A stretch of 56,370 nt of DNA from Lachnospiraceae bacterium (GTDB lineage: Bacteria > Bacillota > Clostridia > Lachnospirales > Lachnospiraceae). Shown here one piece after another: positions 16,675-25,807 of the stretch. A program made the position numbers and the translations under genes. The stretch is taken from the NCBI GenBank assembly GCA_015057635.1, contig SVEB01000026.1, forward strand, positions 1 through 56,370, in the 5' to 3' direction. The notes beneath the pieces are model-generated. The model was given only the letters and a program-made list of their open reading frames with translations, had not been told where the DNA came from and searched no databases. Numbering within the stretch: position 1 is the first letter of the stretch; every line of letters begins with the position of its first letter.

Positions 16675-17022
16675 GTGAAAAAGATTAATTCAATCTGGTA
16701 TGGTGGAAAGGTGATACTGACGGGTGCGATTCTGGCATTCGGAGTGCCGGCTGGGATTGGGATTTTACCCGGAGAATCGAAGATTCTTGAGGTAATTAGG
16801 ATGGGATCGTTTGTGTTAGGAATGTTGATTTTACTTGGTTTTGGAATATGGCTTGCAATTGAACTTCACCAGGATAAGAGGATTAATGGCTTTTATGATC
16901 GAAATAGAAACAGGAAGTTGAAGATTGATGAGGGGATTTATGAATGTCAGGCCTGTGGAAGCCGGAAGGTGAAGGAAAAGGATGAAAGATGCAGTGTGTG
17001 CGGTGTACGGTTTCAGAAGTAG
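16675..17022 (+). CDS. Small membrane protein with C-terminal zinc ribbon
   Basis: About 115 residues. Two transmembrane helices (VILTGAILAFGVPAGIGIL and FVLGMLILLGFGIWLAI) are followed by a basic stretch and a four-cysteine zinc ribbon near the C-terminus, with knuckles CQACG and CSVCG. Function unknown. The GTG at 16675 follows GGAGGGG; a TTG three bases earlier is equally in frame. Stand-alone gene. Confidence 0.7.
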   Translation: MKKINSIWYGGKVILTGAILAFGVPAGIGILPGESKILEVIRMGSFVLGMLILLGFGIWLAIELHQDKRINGFYDRNRNRKLKIDEGIYECQACGSRKVKEKDERCSVCGVRFQK

Positions 17023-17049
17023 AAAGGGAGTGATCTGGGGAGAAGATGA

Positions 17050-17154
17050 ACCGGAGCAGAGAATTTTTGGGGTAACAAGGAGTTTAAACAGCATTATACT
17101 ACATTTGAGATGACAGCATATCGAGAAGAAGAGGCCAAGGGATTGGCGGATTAA
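17050..17154 (+). pseudogene. Possible 3' remnant of a lost gene
   Basis: A 34-codon open stretch without a start codon reads as ordinary protein (AENFWGNKEFKQHYTTFEMT, then AYREEEAKGLAD and a stop). The composition looks coding rather than random, but I do not recognise the family, and the stretch is short enough to be chance. Confidence 0.25.
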
Positions 17155-17214
17155 AAATGTATGGAGGAAATAGAGCCATATAAGAAATCATTACGTATAG
17201 AGTAAAAGGAAGAT

Positions 17215-17257
17215 TGTCTGACAGAAATTAAAAATTATTTCCGTCAGGCATTTTTCT
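17215..17257 (+). terminator. Rho-independent terminator
   Basis: TGTCTGAC with A-rich loop paired to GTCAGGCA (ending 17250), followed by TTTTTCT. Confidence 0.75.
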
Positions 17258-17261
17258 ATGC

Positions 17262-17290
17262 TTTACGAAAGATTAAGTTAATGCTAGAAT
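17262..17290 (+). promoter_or_regulatory. Putative promoter of the membrane-flavodoxin gene
   Basis: TTTACG and TAGAAT with a 17-base spacer, about 50 bases before the start at 17339. The -35 match is only fair. Confidence 0.45.
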
Positions 17291-17338
17291 GAAAATCAAG
17301 TAAAAAACAAGAAAAAATTTACGGAGAGGGTGGGCTTT

Positions 17339-18256
17339 ATGGAGCGAGTTCGTATTGCGAGACGCATTATGATTTTCTGGACATTGTTTATTGGCATCGG
17401 GGCTGTGGCTGGATCGGCTGGGATGTTGCTAAAACCGGATGGAAGTATTATGAGCATGCAGGGGCTGCTTCCGTATTTTCAGGTGCTGCCGTTTGCCGAT
17501 GTATTGTTTCAGAATTTTATTTTTCCGGGAATCGCACTTTTCATTGTAAATGGGATTTCAAATCTGACTGCGGCATTCTTGATTTATAAAAGGAAGAAGG
17601 CGGGACCTTATCTTGGATGTTTGTTTGGAATCACGCTGATGCTATGGATCATGATTCAGTTTGTGATCTTTCCTGCTAATTTTATGTCGATTACATATTT
17701 TATTTTTGGGCTGTTACAGTTTGCATGCGGACTGGCCTATATTATCTTTTTAAAGCAGAGTGAGTTCTCATTTAGCGAAAAAGCGTATAAGAATATCGGG
17801 AAAAAGCCGGATGTATTAGTGGCGTATTTTTCGCGAATGGGATACAGCAAAAAGATTGCATATGAGAAAGCAGATGAGATCGGAGCGGATGTGTATGAGA
17901 TCACGACACCGGAACGCACAAAGGGCTTTCTTGGATTTGCATGGCTTGGAAGATTCGGAATGCACGGATGGGCGATGCCGATTGATGCAGTAAGCAGGAA
18001 TATCGGAAAGTATAAGAAGGTTATTTTCGTATATCCGATCCATGTGTTTAGCGCGGCATCCCCGGTTAAGGGATTCTGCAAGGCATGCAAGGGAAAGGTG
18101 AAAAAGGCAGAGTATATTGCGGTTCATTTTAGAAAGGACAACGATTATTCGAAATCATTTTCCTGGATGGATGAGGCATTGGGCATTCATGCAGATAAAA
18201 GAGAAAGCATCGTATGTAAGTATGGAAATGTGATAAGAAAAAGACAATTCGATTAA
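17339..18256 (+). CDS. Membrane protein with C-terminal flavodoxin-like domain
   Basis: 305 residues. The N-terminal half has four transmembrane helices (IMIFWTLFIGIGAVAGSAG, the region around NFIFPGIALFIVNGI, LGCLFGITLMLWIMIQF and YFIFGLLQFACGLAYIIFL). From about residue 158 a flavodoxin fold begins with VLVAYFSRMGYSKKIA, the usual FMN phosphate-loop position, followed by KVIFVYPIHVFSAASPVKGF. The joined layout suggests a membrane-tethered electron-transfer or quinone-linked reductase, but no partner gene shows the pathway. The ATG at 17339 follows GGAGAGG. The next gene, a GNAT, starts 20 bases downstream and may be co-transcribed. Confidence 0.75.
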   Translation: MERVRIARRIMIFWTLFIGIGAVAGSAGMLLKPDGSIMSMQGLLPYFQVLPFADVLFQNFIFPGIALFIVNGISNLTAAFLIYKRKKAGPYLGCLFGITLMLWIMIQFVIFPANFMSITYFIFGLLQFACGLAYIIFLKQSEFSFSEKAYKNIGKKPDVLVAYFSRMGYSKKIAYEKADEIGADVYEITTPERTKGFLGFAWLGRFGMHGWAMPIDAVSRNIGKYKKVIFVYPIHVFSAASPVKGFCKACKGKVKKAEYIAVHFRKDNDYSKSFSWMDEALGIHADKRESIVCKYGNVIRKRQFD

Positions 18257-18276
18257 AGAAAGGGATAGGACAAGAT

Positions 18277-18687
18277 ATGGATTACAGAATGGAAGAGTTA
18301 GACAACGAAGCAATCAATGAGTTAGAAGAAATGCTGGATACTTACGATAAGCAGCATATTACCTACCAGTTAAACGGTCAGGTCAGCATTGGCATCAAAA
18401 AGGATGGAAAGCTGATAGCTGGTCTTGACGGATGTATGACCGCATTTAAGATCTTCTATGTTTCCACTGTTTTTGTGGAGGAAGCATACCGGGGACTTGG
18501 ATATGGCACTGCACTTATGAAAGAAGTCGAGAAAAGGGCGGTGAAACTTGGTGCTAATATGATCCGTCTTGATACGTTTGACTGGCAGGGAAAAGGATTT
18601 TATGAAAGAGTCGGTTATGAGCAGGTTGGATTTTATGAGAATAAGGAGGATGGTTTCTCGGAGTATTTTTTCTTAAAACGTTTATAG
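18277..18687 (+). CDS. GNAT family N-acetyltransferase
   Basis: 136 residues with the acetyl-CoA binding motif A: STVFVEEAYRGLGYGTALMK (R-G-L-G-Y-G), then the beta-alpha element GANMIRLDTFDWQGKGFYER and VGYEQVGFY. It probably acetylates a small molecule or a protein N-terminus; the substrate cannot be inferred. The ribosome site is AGGGATAGG. It lies 20 bases after the membrane-flavodoxin gene. Confidence 0.9.
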   Translation: MDYRMEELDNEAINELEEMLDTYDKQHITYQLNGQVSIGIKKDGKLIAGLDGCMTAFKIFYVSTVFVEEAYRGLGYGTALMKEVEKRAVKLGANMIRLDTFDWQGKGFYERVGYEQVGFYENKEDGFSEYFFLKRL

Positions 18688-18853
18688 GGGGGAAGAATAT
18701 TACTTTTTGAAGAGATTGATTACGGTTAAAAAAATTTGTAGAATTCTAGCGAAACTTTGAACTAGATATATAAATTGCCAGCAAAATATATTTACGTATT
18801 TTCATATAAGACTGAACCAATACAAGGGAATATAAGCATAAGGGAGGATGAAG

Positions 18854-19966
18854 GTGGCAAAGCGAGGCAAGAAAGCAGCAAAACGAATAGTGATTGTTCT
18901 GGCAGCACTTGCAGGATGTGTGCTGTTAGTGTTTTTATTGCTGCTTATTCGTAGTACAGGAAAGGTAAGGGTGTTTATGGATCAGGAGGGAAATGTGATG
19001 CCAAACAGTTTATCAGAGAAAGTGTTTGTTGAAATTAACGGAAGCAGGCAGGGCATGTTTATTCAGTCCGAAAATATGGATAATCCGGTACTGCTGATCT
19101 TACACGGAGGACCGGGCATGCCAGAGTATTTTTTGACTGGGAAATATCCGACTGGGCTTGAGAAGAATTTTACGGTTGTCTGGTGGGATCAGCGGGGAGC
19201 GGGACTATCTTATGATAAGGATATCAAGCTTGAGGAACTGACTCTTAAGCAGTACATAGAAGATACAATTGCAGTGACCAATTATCTGCGAGAACGATTT
19301 TCAAAGGAAAAAATTTATCTGCTGGCTCATTCTTTCGGAACGTATATTGGAATTCAGGCTGTAAAGGAAGCACCGGAACTGTATTATGCTTATCTTGCAC
19401 AAGCACAGATCACCTCTCAGGTGGAGTCGGAAAGACTGGCATATGACTATATGCTTAAGTATTATCAGGAAAAAGGGGATGAAAAGACAGTCAAGAAGCT
19501 TGCCGGTATGGAATATACTTCAAAGGAATACCAGAGAATCCGGGATTCGGTTATGCACAAGGCTGGGATCGGGACAACAAGGGATATGAAATCCATTGAG
19601 AAGGGAGTATTCTTAGAATCTCTTTTATCAAAGGAGTATACATTAAAGGAGAAAATCAATATATGGAGGGGAAGGGCGCTATTAAAGCATTCTTCTTTAG
19701 AACAGACGAAATGGTCACCGGATTGTGATATTCGAGAAGTAGTGCCGGAAATATTCGTACCGATTTATTTTCTGTCCGGAGCATATGATTATACGGTGAA
19801 TTATCAAATGGCAAAGGATTATTGTAAGGAGATCATAGCGCCGTTAAAAGCATTTTATACCTTTGAGAATTCCGCACATAGCCCGATGTTTGAGGAACCT
19901 GAGCGGTTTAATGAAATTCTGGTGAAAGATGTATTAAACCTGAGCACATATTTAGCGGACGATTAA
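18854..19966 (+). CDS. Membrane-anchored alpha/beta hydrolase, prolyl iminopeptidase-like
   Basis: 370 residues. A basic N-terminus and one transmembrane helix (IVIVLAALAGCVLLVFLLLL) place the domain outside the membrane. The hydrolase shows the oxyanion motif HGGPG, the WWDQRGAG motif typical of proline iminopeptidases, the nucleophile Ser160 in AHSFGT, and a late Asp/His pair (SGAYDYTVN, ENSAHSPMF). A cap domain lies between. The GTG at 18854 is preferred because AGGGAGG is six bases upstream; the ATG at 18848 touches that site. A related cytosolic protein is encoded at 28044. Substrate unknown: amino-terminal proline peptides or esters are possible. Confidence 0.87.
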   Translation: MAKRGKKAAKRIVIVLAALAGCVLLVFLLLLIRSTGKVRVFMDQEGNVMPNSLSEKVFVEINGSRQGMFIQSENMDNPVLLILHGGPGMPEYFLTGKYPTGLEKNFTVVWWDQRGAGLSYDKDIKLEELTLKQYIEDTIAVTNYLRERFSKEKIYLLAHSFGTYIGIQAVKEAPELYYAYLAQAQITSQVESERLAYDYMLKYYQEKGDEKTVKKLAGMEYTSKEYQRIRDSVMHKAGIGTTRDMKSIEKGVFLESLLSKEYTLKEKINIWRGRALLKHSSLEQTKWSPDCDIREVVPEIFVPIYFLSGAYDYTVNYQMAKDYCKEIIAPLKAFYTFENSAHSPMFEEPERFNEILVKDVLNLSTYLADD

Positions 19967-20228
19967 AAAAGCAGATTGGTATCAAAACAAAGAAAATGAA
20001 TAAAGTAAACAAAGCAAACAAGGAAATAGTGACACAAGGCAAAAATAAAGGGGAAATAGGGCGGAACGGGAACCTAAGAACCGAAAAATATTTCGTAATT
20101 TCATTTCTTGATATTTACCTTAATTTTACTGCGTGATAAAATGATACATGAATAAAAAGTAAAAATATTACGAAACCTGAATTTACATTTTCCTAAAAAA
20201 GAAAGAGAAATGAAAGGAAACGCAAAGA

Positions 20229-21068
20229 ATGAGTATAACAGAAAAGATACAGACTAGAAACGCTTTATATCAGAAGTTTGAAGTATTAAAGACAAATCGC
20301 AACAAGCGATATAAGTATCAGGAGTTTATTGTGGAGGGTGTCCGCAATATCAATGAATGCATTGAAAAGGGATGGGAAATCGCATCCATTTTATATACGA
20401 GAGAGCTGCCACTATCAGACTGGGCACAAACTATCATACAGACGACACATTCGGAGAAGAACTATGAGCTGACTGCGGAACTGATGAGAGCGTTAAGTGA
20501 TAAGGAAGACACATCGGAATTGCTTTTGGTCGTGAAGATGAGAAATGATGAACTGAATCTCAATGAGTTTTCGAAGAATCCAGTGGTTGCACTGTTTGAC
20601 CGGCCTTCCAATAAAGGAAATTTAGGAACGGTCATTCGTTCCTGCGATGCTTTGGGGGTGGAATGTCTGATTGTTAGCGGGCATAGTGTGGATATCTATG
20701 AACCTGCGGTTATTACATCTTCGATGGGATCATTTTTCAACTTGAAGATTGTCAGAATGCCGGAAAATCAGATGGTATTTGAGTTTATACGGAAAATGAA
20801 AAAACAGTATCCGACTTTTCAGGTAATAGGAACAACCGCCCATAAGGAATATCCTCTTTATGAGCTGGATTTATCGACTCCGGTCATGTTTATGATTGGA
20901 AATGAAACAGATGGACTTTGTCACGCATTTAAGGATACATGCGATCTGTTAGGAACAATCCCGATGGCACAGACGTCTTATGCTTCTTCTTTTAATGTGG
21001 GATGTGCGGCAACGGTTATGTTTTACGAAGCTGCAAGGCAGAGACAGCAGTATGGAGCATTCGATTAA
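20229..21068 (+). CDS. TrmH/SpoU family RNA 2'-O-methyltransferase
   Basis: 279 residues. An N-terminal substrate-binding region (RYKYQEFIVEGVRNINECIE) precedes the SPOUT domain with its three knot motifs: DRPSNKGNLGTVIRSCDALG (motif 1), FMIGNETDGL (motif 2) and IPMAQTSYASSFNV (motif 3). It methylates a ribose in rRNA or tRNA using S-adenosylmethionine. In motif 3 the usual SLNV is SFNV. Single gene with a GAAAGGAAA ribosome site. The 262 bases upstream hold no element I can name. Confidence 0.93.
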   Translation: MSITEKIQTRNALYQKFEVLKTNRNKRYKYQEFIVEGVRNINECIEKGWEIASILYTRELPLSDWAQTIIQTTHSEKNYELTAELMRALSDKEDTSELLLVVKMRNDELNLNEFSKNPVVALFDRPSNKGNLGTVIRSCDALGVECLIVSGHSVDIYEPAVITSSMGSFFNLKIVRMPENQMVFEFIRKMKKQYPTFQVIGTTAHKEYPLYELDLSTPVMFMIGNETDGLCHAFKDTCDLLGTIPMAQTSYASSFNVGCAATVMFYEAARQRQQYGAFD

Positions 21069-21144
21069 GATCAGTAGTCTGGAATTTTAATATCTGTTAT
21101 ACCGGGCTTTTGACAGTCTAAATAAGTGGTAAGGAGGAAACGCT

Positions 21145-22119
21145 ATGCCGGCCAGTATTACGAAGAATCAGGTAAGTCCTTTTACATTGGAAGATATGTT
21201 TCATACGGCATTTCCGGGTGAGGAGATGCGAAGTGTGAATGAACTAAACGAAGGATTTTTTAACGCGGCATATGAGATTGGGATGGAGGGAGAAAAAAGT
21301 GTTATCTTAAAGATAGCGCCGCCTGCATCTACACTTCTTATGACATATGAGAAGGATATTATGGCGAGTGAAGTGGACTGTATGAGAAAGGTCAGAAGGA
21401 TGACCGATGTGCCGGCAGCCAAGATTTTATTTTACGATGACAGCCATACCATATGTGATGCGGATTATTTCTTTATGGAACGGTTGGAGGGAAAAAGCTT
21501 TTCCTCCTGCATGGACGGCATGACGGAGCGGGAAAAGAATGCGATTCTTTATCAAATGGGAAAATATACAGCAGCCATCAATCAGGTGACCGGAACGAAG
21601 TTTGGATATTACGGACAGCCCGAAAAACAGGGTGAGAATTGGTATGCAGTGTTCCAGAGCATGATACGGGACCTTTACCTGGATGCAGAGCAGAAGGAAG
21701 TATGGATCGATATTACCGAAGACAGACTGCTTACGCTGTTAGAGCGAGAGAAAGAGGCATTTTATCCAGTTACGGTTCCAAGGCTCATTCACTGGGATAT
21801 GTGGGCCGGCAATGTATTTGTACAGGATGGAAAGGTGACCGGAATCATTGATTTTGAACGTTGTTTATGGGGGGATGAATTATTAGAGGTTGGGTTCCGG
21901 ACCTATGATATACAGAATGCATTTTATGAGGGATACGGAATGCAGCACTTGTCTGGATCACAGAGGATTCGGGCAGAGTGGTATGATATCTATCTGTTCT
22001 TAATTTCATGCATGGAAGGCGCTTATCGCCAGTATGATAATCGAGAGGCTTATTACTGGGGAAGCCATATGCTGGCGGAATGGGTAAGAAGAAAGGAAGA
22101 ACGGGGTGTCATATGGTAA
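21145..22119 (+). CDS. Aminoglycoside phosphotransferase (APH) fold protein
   Basis: 324-residue kinase-like protein. It has the nucleotide-binding N-lobe (NEGFFNAAYEIGMEGEKSVI followed by LKIAPP), hinge region YFFMERLEGKSF, catalytic loop LIHWDMWAGNVFV with Asp218, and the metal-binding GIIDFERCLWGDELLEVGFR. This branch includes choline, homoserine and macrolide kinases as well as proteins of unknown substrate, so calling it an antibiotic kinase would be premature. AAGGAGG precedes the ATG. The serine hydrolase gene begins 71 bases downstream. Confidence 0.88.
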   Translation: MPASITKNQVSPFTLEDMFHTAFPGEEMRSVNELNEGFFNAAYEIGMEGEKSVILKIAPPASTLLMTYEKDIMASEVDCMRKVRRMTDVPAAKILFYDDSHTICDADYFFMERLEGKSFSSCMDGMTEREKNAILYQMGKYTAAINQVTGTKFGYYGQPEKQGENWYAVFQSMIRDLYLDAEQKEVWIDITEDRLLTLLEREKEAFYPVTVPRLIHWDMWAGNVFVQDGKVTGIIDFERCLWGDELLEVGFRTYDIQNAFYEGYGMQHLSGSQRIRAEWYDIYLFLISCMEGAYRQYDNREAYYWGSHMLAEWVRRKEERGVIW

Positions 22120-22190
22120 CTGCCATACATACCTGATCAATAGGAATGAACAGAAAGAGAAAAATAATCAGAAAACAGCATGGAGGCAAT

Positions 22191-23294
22191 ATGTCAAAAA
22201 TAAAAGTTGGGAGAAAGCGGATCCGCATTCTGGGAATTATACTTGTAATTTTAGCTTTGGGCGCTTTGATATTCTGGTTCGTAATGCGATACCAGATGGG
22301 AATAATTCCCAAGATGACACTTAACGAGATGATTGCCTATACGACAAAGGGAAAGGAAGAGGCAAGAATTACGATCGGGACTATAAAGGATGGTCAGGTT
22401 ACAATCACGGTTTATGGTAAGGATGGAGCGGTACTGCCGGAGCAGGCTTATGATTACGAAATCGGTTCCTTAACAAAAACATTCACCTCTTCCCTGCTTT
22501 GTAAAGCAATAGAAGAGGAAAAAGTAGCGTTAACCGATTCAATCGGTTTATATCTGCCTCTTTCCGACAATCCGTATTATCCTTCTTTAAAACGTATTGT
22601 TACCCATACATCCGGTTATAAGGGATATTACTGGGAGTGGCAGATGGCAGCCAACTTTTTTCATAGACAGGAAAATGATTTCTACGGCATTTCTGAGACA
22701 AGTCTTCTAAAAAAGGTGGAGGCCATTTCATTAAAGGATAAGGATTATTCCTTCCGCTATTCCAATTTTGGCATTTCGGTTATAGGAGCCGTGCTAGAGC
22801 AGGTCTATCATAAATCTTACACAGAGCTTATGAACGAGTTTATCCAAGACGATTTAAAGTTACTGAATACGCGGATCTCGGATGGTACGGGAAATCTATC
22901 CGGCTACTGGAACTGGGAGGAGGAGGATGCATATCTTCCGGCAGGAGGGCTCATTTCTGATATTTACGATATGTTAGACTATGCCAGAATTCATATGACC
23001 GAGCAGATTCCATATCTTGCACTTAGTCATCAAAAAATAGCCGATATTAATGCTACCACAAAGCAGTATGGGAAAATGGGGATTCGCATGGATGCAGCCG
23101 GCATCTGCTGGATGATTGATGAGGAAAATAATATTATCTGGCATAATGGAGGGACAAGCCATTTTAACAGCTATCTGGGGTTTGATAAGGACAAACAGAT
23201 GGCAGTCGTGGTTCTTTCTAATATGGCACCCGGATATCGGATTCCGGCAACGGTAATGGGCGCAAGGCTGATGAAAGAACTTCAAAGCCAGTAA
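22191..23294 (+). CDS. Membrane-anchored serine hydrolase, class C beta-lactamase family
   Basis: About 367 residues with a basic N-terminus and one transmembrane helix (IRILGIILVILALGALIF), so the catalytic domain is outside. Motifs are the nucleophile Ser93-x-x-Lys96 (GSLTK), the YSN triad (FRYSNFG) and HNGG in place of KTG. This pattern covers DD-peptidases, esterases and class C beta-lactamases; activity cannot be told from sequence. The ATG at 22191 follows GGAGG; an ATG at 22146 is possible but weakly supported. A stem of 18 pairs follows at 23398. Confidence 0.88.
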   Translation: MSKIKVGRKRIRILGIILVILALGALIFWFVMRYQMGIIPKMTLNEMIAYTTKGKEEARITIGTIKDGQVTITVYGKDGAVLPEQAYDYEIGSLTKTFTSSLLCKAIEEEKVALTDSIGLYLPLSDNPYYPSLKRIVTHTSGYKGYYWEWQMAANFFHRQENDFYGISETSLLKKVEAISLKDKDYSFRYSNFGISVIGAVLEQVYHKSYTELMNEFIQDDLKLLNTRISDGTGNLSGYWNWEEEDAYLPAGGLISDIYDMLDYARIHMTEQIPYLALSHQKIADINATTKQYGKMGIRMDAAGICWMIDEENNIIWHNGGTSHFNSYLGFDKDKQMAVVVLSNMAPGYRIPATVMGARLMKELQSQ

Positions 23295-23397
23295 AGAAGG
23301 GACAAAACTTTGAGTTAGGAGAATGACTCGCGTCATGAAATAAAGAAAATCACTTAAAAACAGTTACAATCATAATGATAACGGAATAAAATTTTTC

Positions 23398-23451
23398 ATA
23401 AAACTCTTTTTAGAATAAGAGATAAAAGCCTTTTTCTAAAGAGAGTTTTAT
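23398..23451. terminator. Long AT-rich hairpin after the serine hydrolase gene
   Basis: ATAAAACTCTTTTTAGAA pairs with TTCTAAAGAGAGTTTTAT with a single G-T wobble and an 18-base loop. It could terminate in either direction. The rest of the gap 23295-23645 shows nothing recognisable. Confidence 0.55.
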
Positions 23452-23645
23452 TTGATAGAGCCAATAGCTCAAATGATAGAAAAATGCGGTAAAGCACAAA
23501 AGAGAATGACAAAACGAAAAATACATTTTAGCTATGTAGATTGAAAATCAAAAAATCCGATACCAAAGAAGTCGTACTTGCAGGAAGAGTCGATATCTTA
23601 CACTTTGGAGGCATCATAAAATAGAAGAAAGGACGGGATGAAAAA

Positions 23646-24320
23646 ATGAAAAAGAAATATGAGGACTGCAAAGAGCAGTGGAATACTATTTTTAAAAAAG
23701 GGGCCGTCACGGTGCCACAGGTAAGAGAAACTGGCAATAAGACATTTGATGCGGCATTAGATTGGCTGTGTGAGGATACGGAACGGATTTTGGACTTTGG
23801 ATGCGGAAGCGGAAGTGTTTTATTTTACTGTGCATTGAGGGGGACAAGAAAGCATATCGGAATCGATATGTCAGAAGAAGGAATCGGTCTTGCAATGAAA
23901 CGGAAAGAGATGATGAAGTGCGGCGAGTATTTATTCCTTGACGGAAGTACAGAACGGCTAAAGGGGTGGAATGATAATTCCATCGATGCAGTGGTGCTTT
24001 CCAATGTAATTGATAATATGTATCCGGATGATGCAAAGGAGTTATTAGAGGAGATCAGACGCATTTTACGCCCGGATGGAAAGGCATTAATAAAGGTCAA
24101 TCCGTATCTGTCTAAAAAGCAGCAGCTGGAACTAAATATAAGCGAGATTTCCGGAAATCTATTGGATGACGGGATGCTATTATGGAATAATACGACAGAG
24201 GAATGGAAGAGACTGTTCCATCAGTATTTTACCAGTGTGCAGTATAAGGACGTTTATTACAGAGAATATGATATGCATAATCGGATGTTCTTGGCAAGGA
24301 AGGAAGAAGAGCAGGAATAG
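23646..24320 (+). CDS. Class I SAM-dependent methyltransferase
   Basis: 224-residue cytosolic protein. Motif I is ILDFGCGSGSVLFYC, the acidic loop after strand 2 is GIDMSEEGIG, and motif IV is AVVLSNVIDNMYPDDAKELL, followed by RRILRPDGKALIKVNPY. These are the marks of a small-molecule or ubiquinone-type methyltransferase; the substrate is unknown. The ribosome site is weak (AGGACGGGA). It precedes the APH(3')-like gene by about 95 bases. Confidence 0.88.
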   Translation: MKKKYEDCKEQWNTIFKKGAVTVPQVRETGNKTFDAALDWLCEDTERILDFGCGSGSVLFYCALRGTRKHIGIDMSEEGIGLAMKRKEMMKCGEYLFLDGSTERLKGWNDNSIDAVVLSNVIDNMYPDDAKELLEEIRRILRPDGKALIKVNPYLSKKQQLELNISEISGNLLDDGMLLWNNTTEEWKRLFHQYFTSVQYKDVYYREYDMHNRMFLARKEEEQE

Positions 24321-24416
24321 TGTTTATTGGAATGGATGGAGAAGACGACTGGGGAGGTAAGGCAGAAAAAGTTTTTGTACATAAATAAGCTTATGGGATA
24401 AGAAAGGAGGATGACA

Positions 24417-25187
24417 ATGCAACAGTCTATACCCGAATGTATTCAGAAGAAGATTGCAGGTCAGAATTATACAATTGATGAGATCGGAAAATCCGACTCC
24501 CAGGTACTCTGTTTTGAGAATATGGTATTAAAGATGGAAGCAGAAGGCGAAAATTCAAGGAATGAGTACAGAATGCTAAAATGGTTGGATAAAAAACTGC
24601 CCGTTCCGGAAGTCATTTTTCATAAAATAGAGGACGGCATGCAGTATCTGCTTATGTCAAGGCTTGATGGTAAGATGGCCTGTGATAAGGAGTATTTAGG
24701 GTGTCCGAAGGAATTCATTCGTTGTCTGGCAGAAGGATTAAAGATGCTTTGGCTCGTAAGCATAGAAGCATGTCCCTATCAAAATGATTTAAACAATAAG
24801 TTTCGTCTGGCAGAGAAAGCGATCGAGGAAGGACGCTGTGAGATGGATGATTTGGAGCCGGGAACGTATGGAGAAGATGGGTTTTCGGGTCCGGAAGAGC
24901 TTTTACTTTGGCTTAAGGAGAATCGGCCTAAGGAAGACCTTGTCTTTTCTCATGGGGACTATTGTCCCCAAAACCTCTTTATAAAGGATGGAAAGGTAAG
25001 CGGATTTTTGGACTTAGGCAATGCCGGAATTGCGGACCGGTGGCAGGATATCGCATTATGTGTCAGAAGCTTAGAACATAATCTTGGGAAACGTAATGAT
25101 TATAAAAGACAGTTGTTTCAAGAACTGGGAATAGAACCGGACTGGAAGAAGATAAGATACTATATTTTGTTAGATGAATTGTTCTAG
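24417..25187 (+). CDS. APH(3')-like aminoglycoside 3'-phosphotransferase
   Basis: 257 residues. From memory the protein tracks APH(3')-III along its length: WLDKKLPVPEVI, YLLMSRLDGKMA, CPYQNDLNNKFRLAEKAIEE, DLVFSHGDYCPQNLFIKDGK with catalytic Asp181, VSGFLDLGNAGIADRWQDIA, LCVRSLEHNLG, and the C-terminus PDWKKIRYYILLDELF. Full-length, with all catalytic residues in place. Known family members phosphorylate kanamycin and neomycin at the 3' hydroxyl. It differs from the well-known mobile alleles, and its codon use does not stand out from neighbours, so it looks like a resident gene. The ATG at 24417 is six bases after AAAGGAGG. Confidence 0.9.
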   Translation: MQQSIPECIQKKIAGQNYTIDEIGKSDSQVLCFENMVLKMEAEGENSRNEYRMLKWLDKKLPVPEVIFHKIEDGMQYLLMSRLDGKMACDKEYLGCPKEFIRCLAEGLKMLWLVSIEACPYQNDLNNKFRLAEKAIEEGRCEMDDLEPGTYGEDGFSGPEELLLWLKENRPKEDLVFSHGDYCPQNLFIKDGKVSGFLDLGNAGIADRWQDIALCVRSLEHNLGKRNDYKRQLFQELGIEPDWKKIRYYILLDELF

Positions 25188-25213
25188 TGTTTTAGTAAAA
25201 GGAGGAAGGCAGG

Positions 25214-25693
25214 ATGAAGCATATCGCTCATTACAACACACCAATTGGGATGATGTGCATGGAATCTGACGGAACCGCATTAACGGCACTATATGTGGAT
25301 CGCAGCTATGCCCAATATCACGAAGACAGCGAAGATGCCATAATGAAACAGGCATATCAGCAACTGATGGAGTATTTTGATGGGAAACGGAAGGAGTTTG
25401 ATGTACCGATTCATCTGGAAGGTACCGATTTTCAGAAGAAAGTATGGAATGCGTTGTGTACCATCCCTTATGGTTCTACATGCAGTTATGCGGACATTGC
25501 AAGAAAGATCGGAAATCCGAAAGCCTACAGGCCGGTTGGAGGTGCTAACAATAAAAATCCCATTATGATTATCGTTCCGTGCCATAGGGTTATCGGAGCA
25601 AATGGGAGAATAATCGGCTATGGGCCGGGAATTGACATTAAAAAGAAACTGATCAACTTGGAAAAACAAATGCAAAAGCAAGAACAAAAGTAA
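25214..25693 (+). CDS. ogt: Methylated-DNA-[protein]-cysteine S-methyltransferase
   Basis: 159-residue DNA-repair protein that moves the methyl group of O6-methylguanine to its own cysteine. The active site is IVPCHRVIGANG with Cys123; the preceding DNA-reading helix and loop are TCSYADIARKIGNPKAYRPV and GGANNKNP. The N-terminal Ogt domain is short. The gene starts 26 bases after the APH(3')-like gene with AAAGGAGGAAG, so the two may be co-transcribed. A strong two-way terminator follows. Confidence 0.95.
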   Translation: MKHIAHYNTPIGMMCMESDGTALTALYVDRSYAQYHEDSEDAIMKQAYQQLMEYFDGKRKEFDVPIHLEGTDFQKKVWNALCTIPYGSTCSYADIARKIGNPKAYRPVGGANNKNPIMIIVPCHRVIGANGRIIGYGPGIDIKKKLINLEKQMQKQEQK

Positions 25694-25730
25694 AGATAAA
25701 AGATAGAATGATCGCTTACGTAAAAGGAGC

Positions 25731-25794
25731 AAAAAGACTGGGGCTATTCCCCTCTATATAGGATATAACAGGAGGAATAGTCCCAGTCCTTTTA
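25731..25794. terminator. Bidirectional terminator between ogt and the DUF4179 gene
   Basis: AAAAAGACTGGGGCTATTCC on the left pairs with GGAATAGTCCCAGTCCTTTT on the right, with a loop of about 24 bases. It separates convergent genes. Confidence 0.85.
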
Positions 25795-25807
25795 TGGTTT
25801 TATTTTC

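Noticed and set aside
16365..16688. A 107-codon open frame after htpG
   Set aside because: It runs through PAL4 and the following gap without a ribosome site and overlaps the start of the zinc-ribbon gene.
24417..25187. Recently acquired resistance island around the APH(3')-like gene
   Set aside because: No integrase, IS ends, integron or composition change is seen around it; neighbours are ordinary housekeeping genes.
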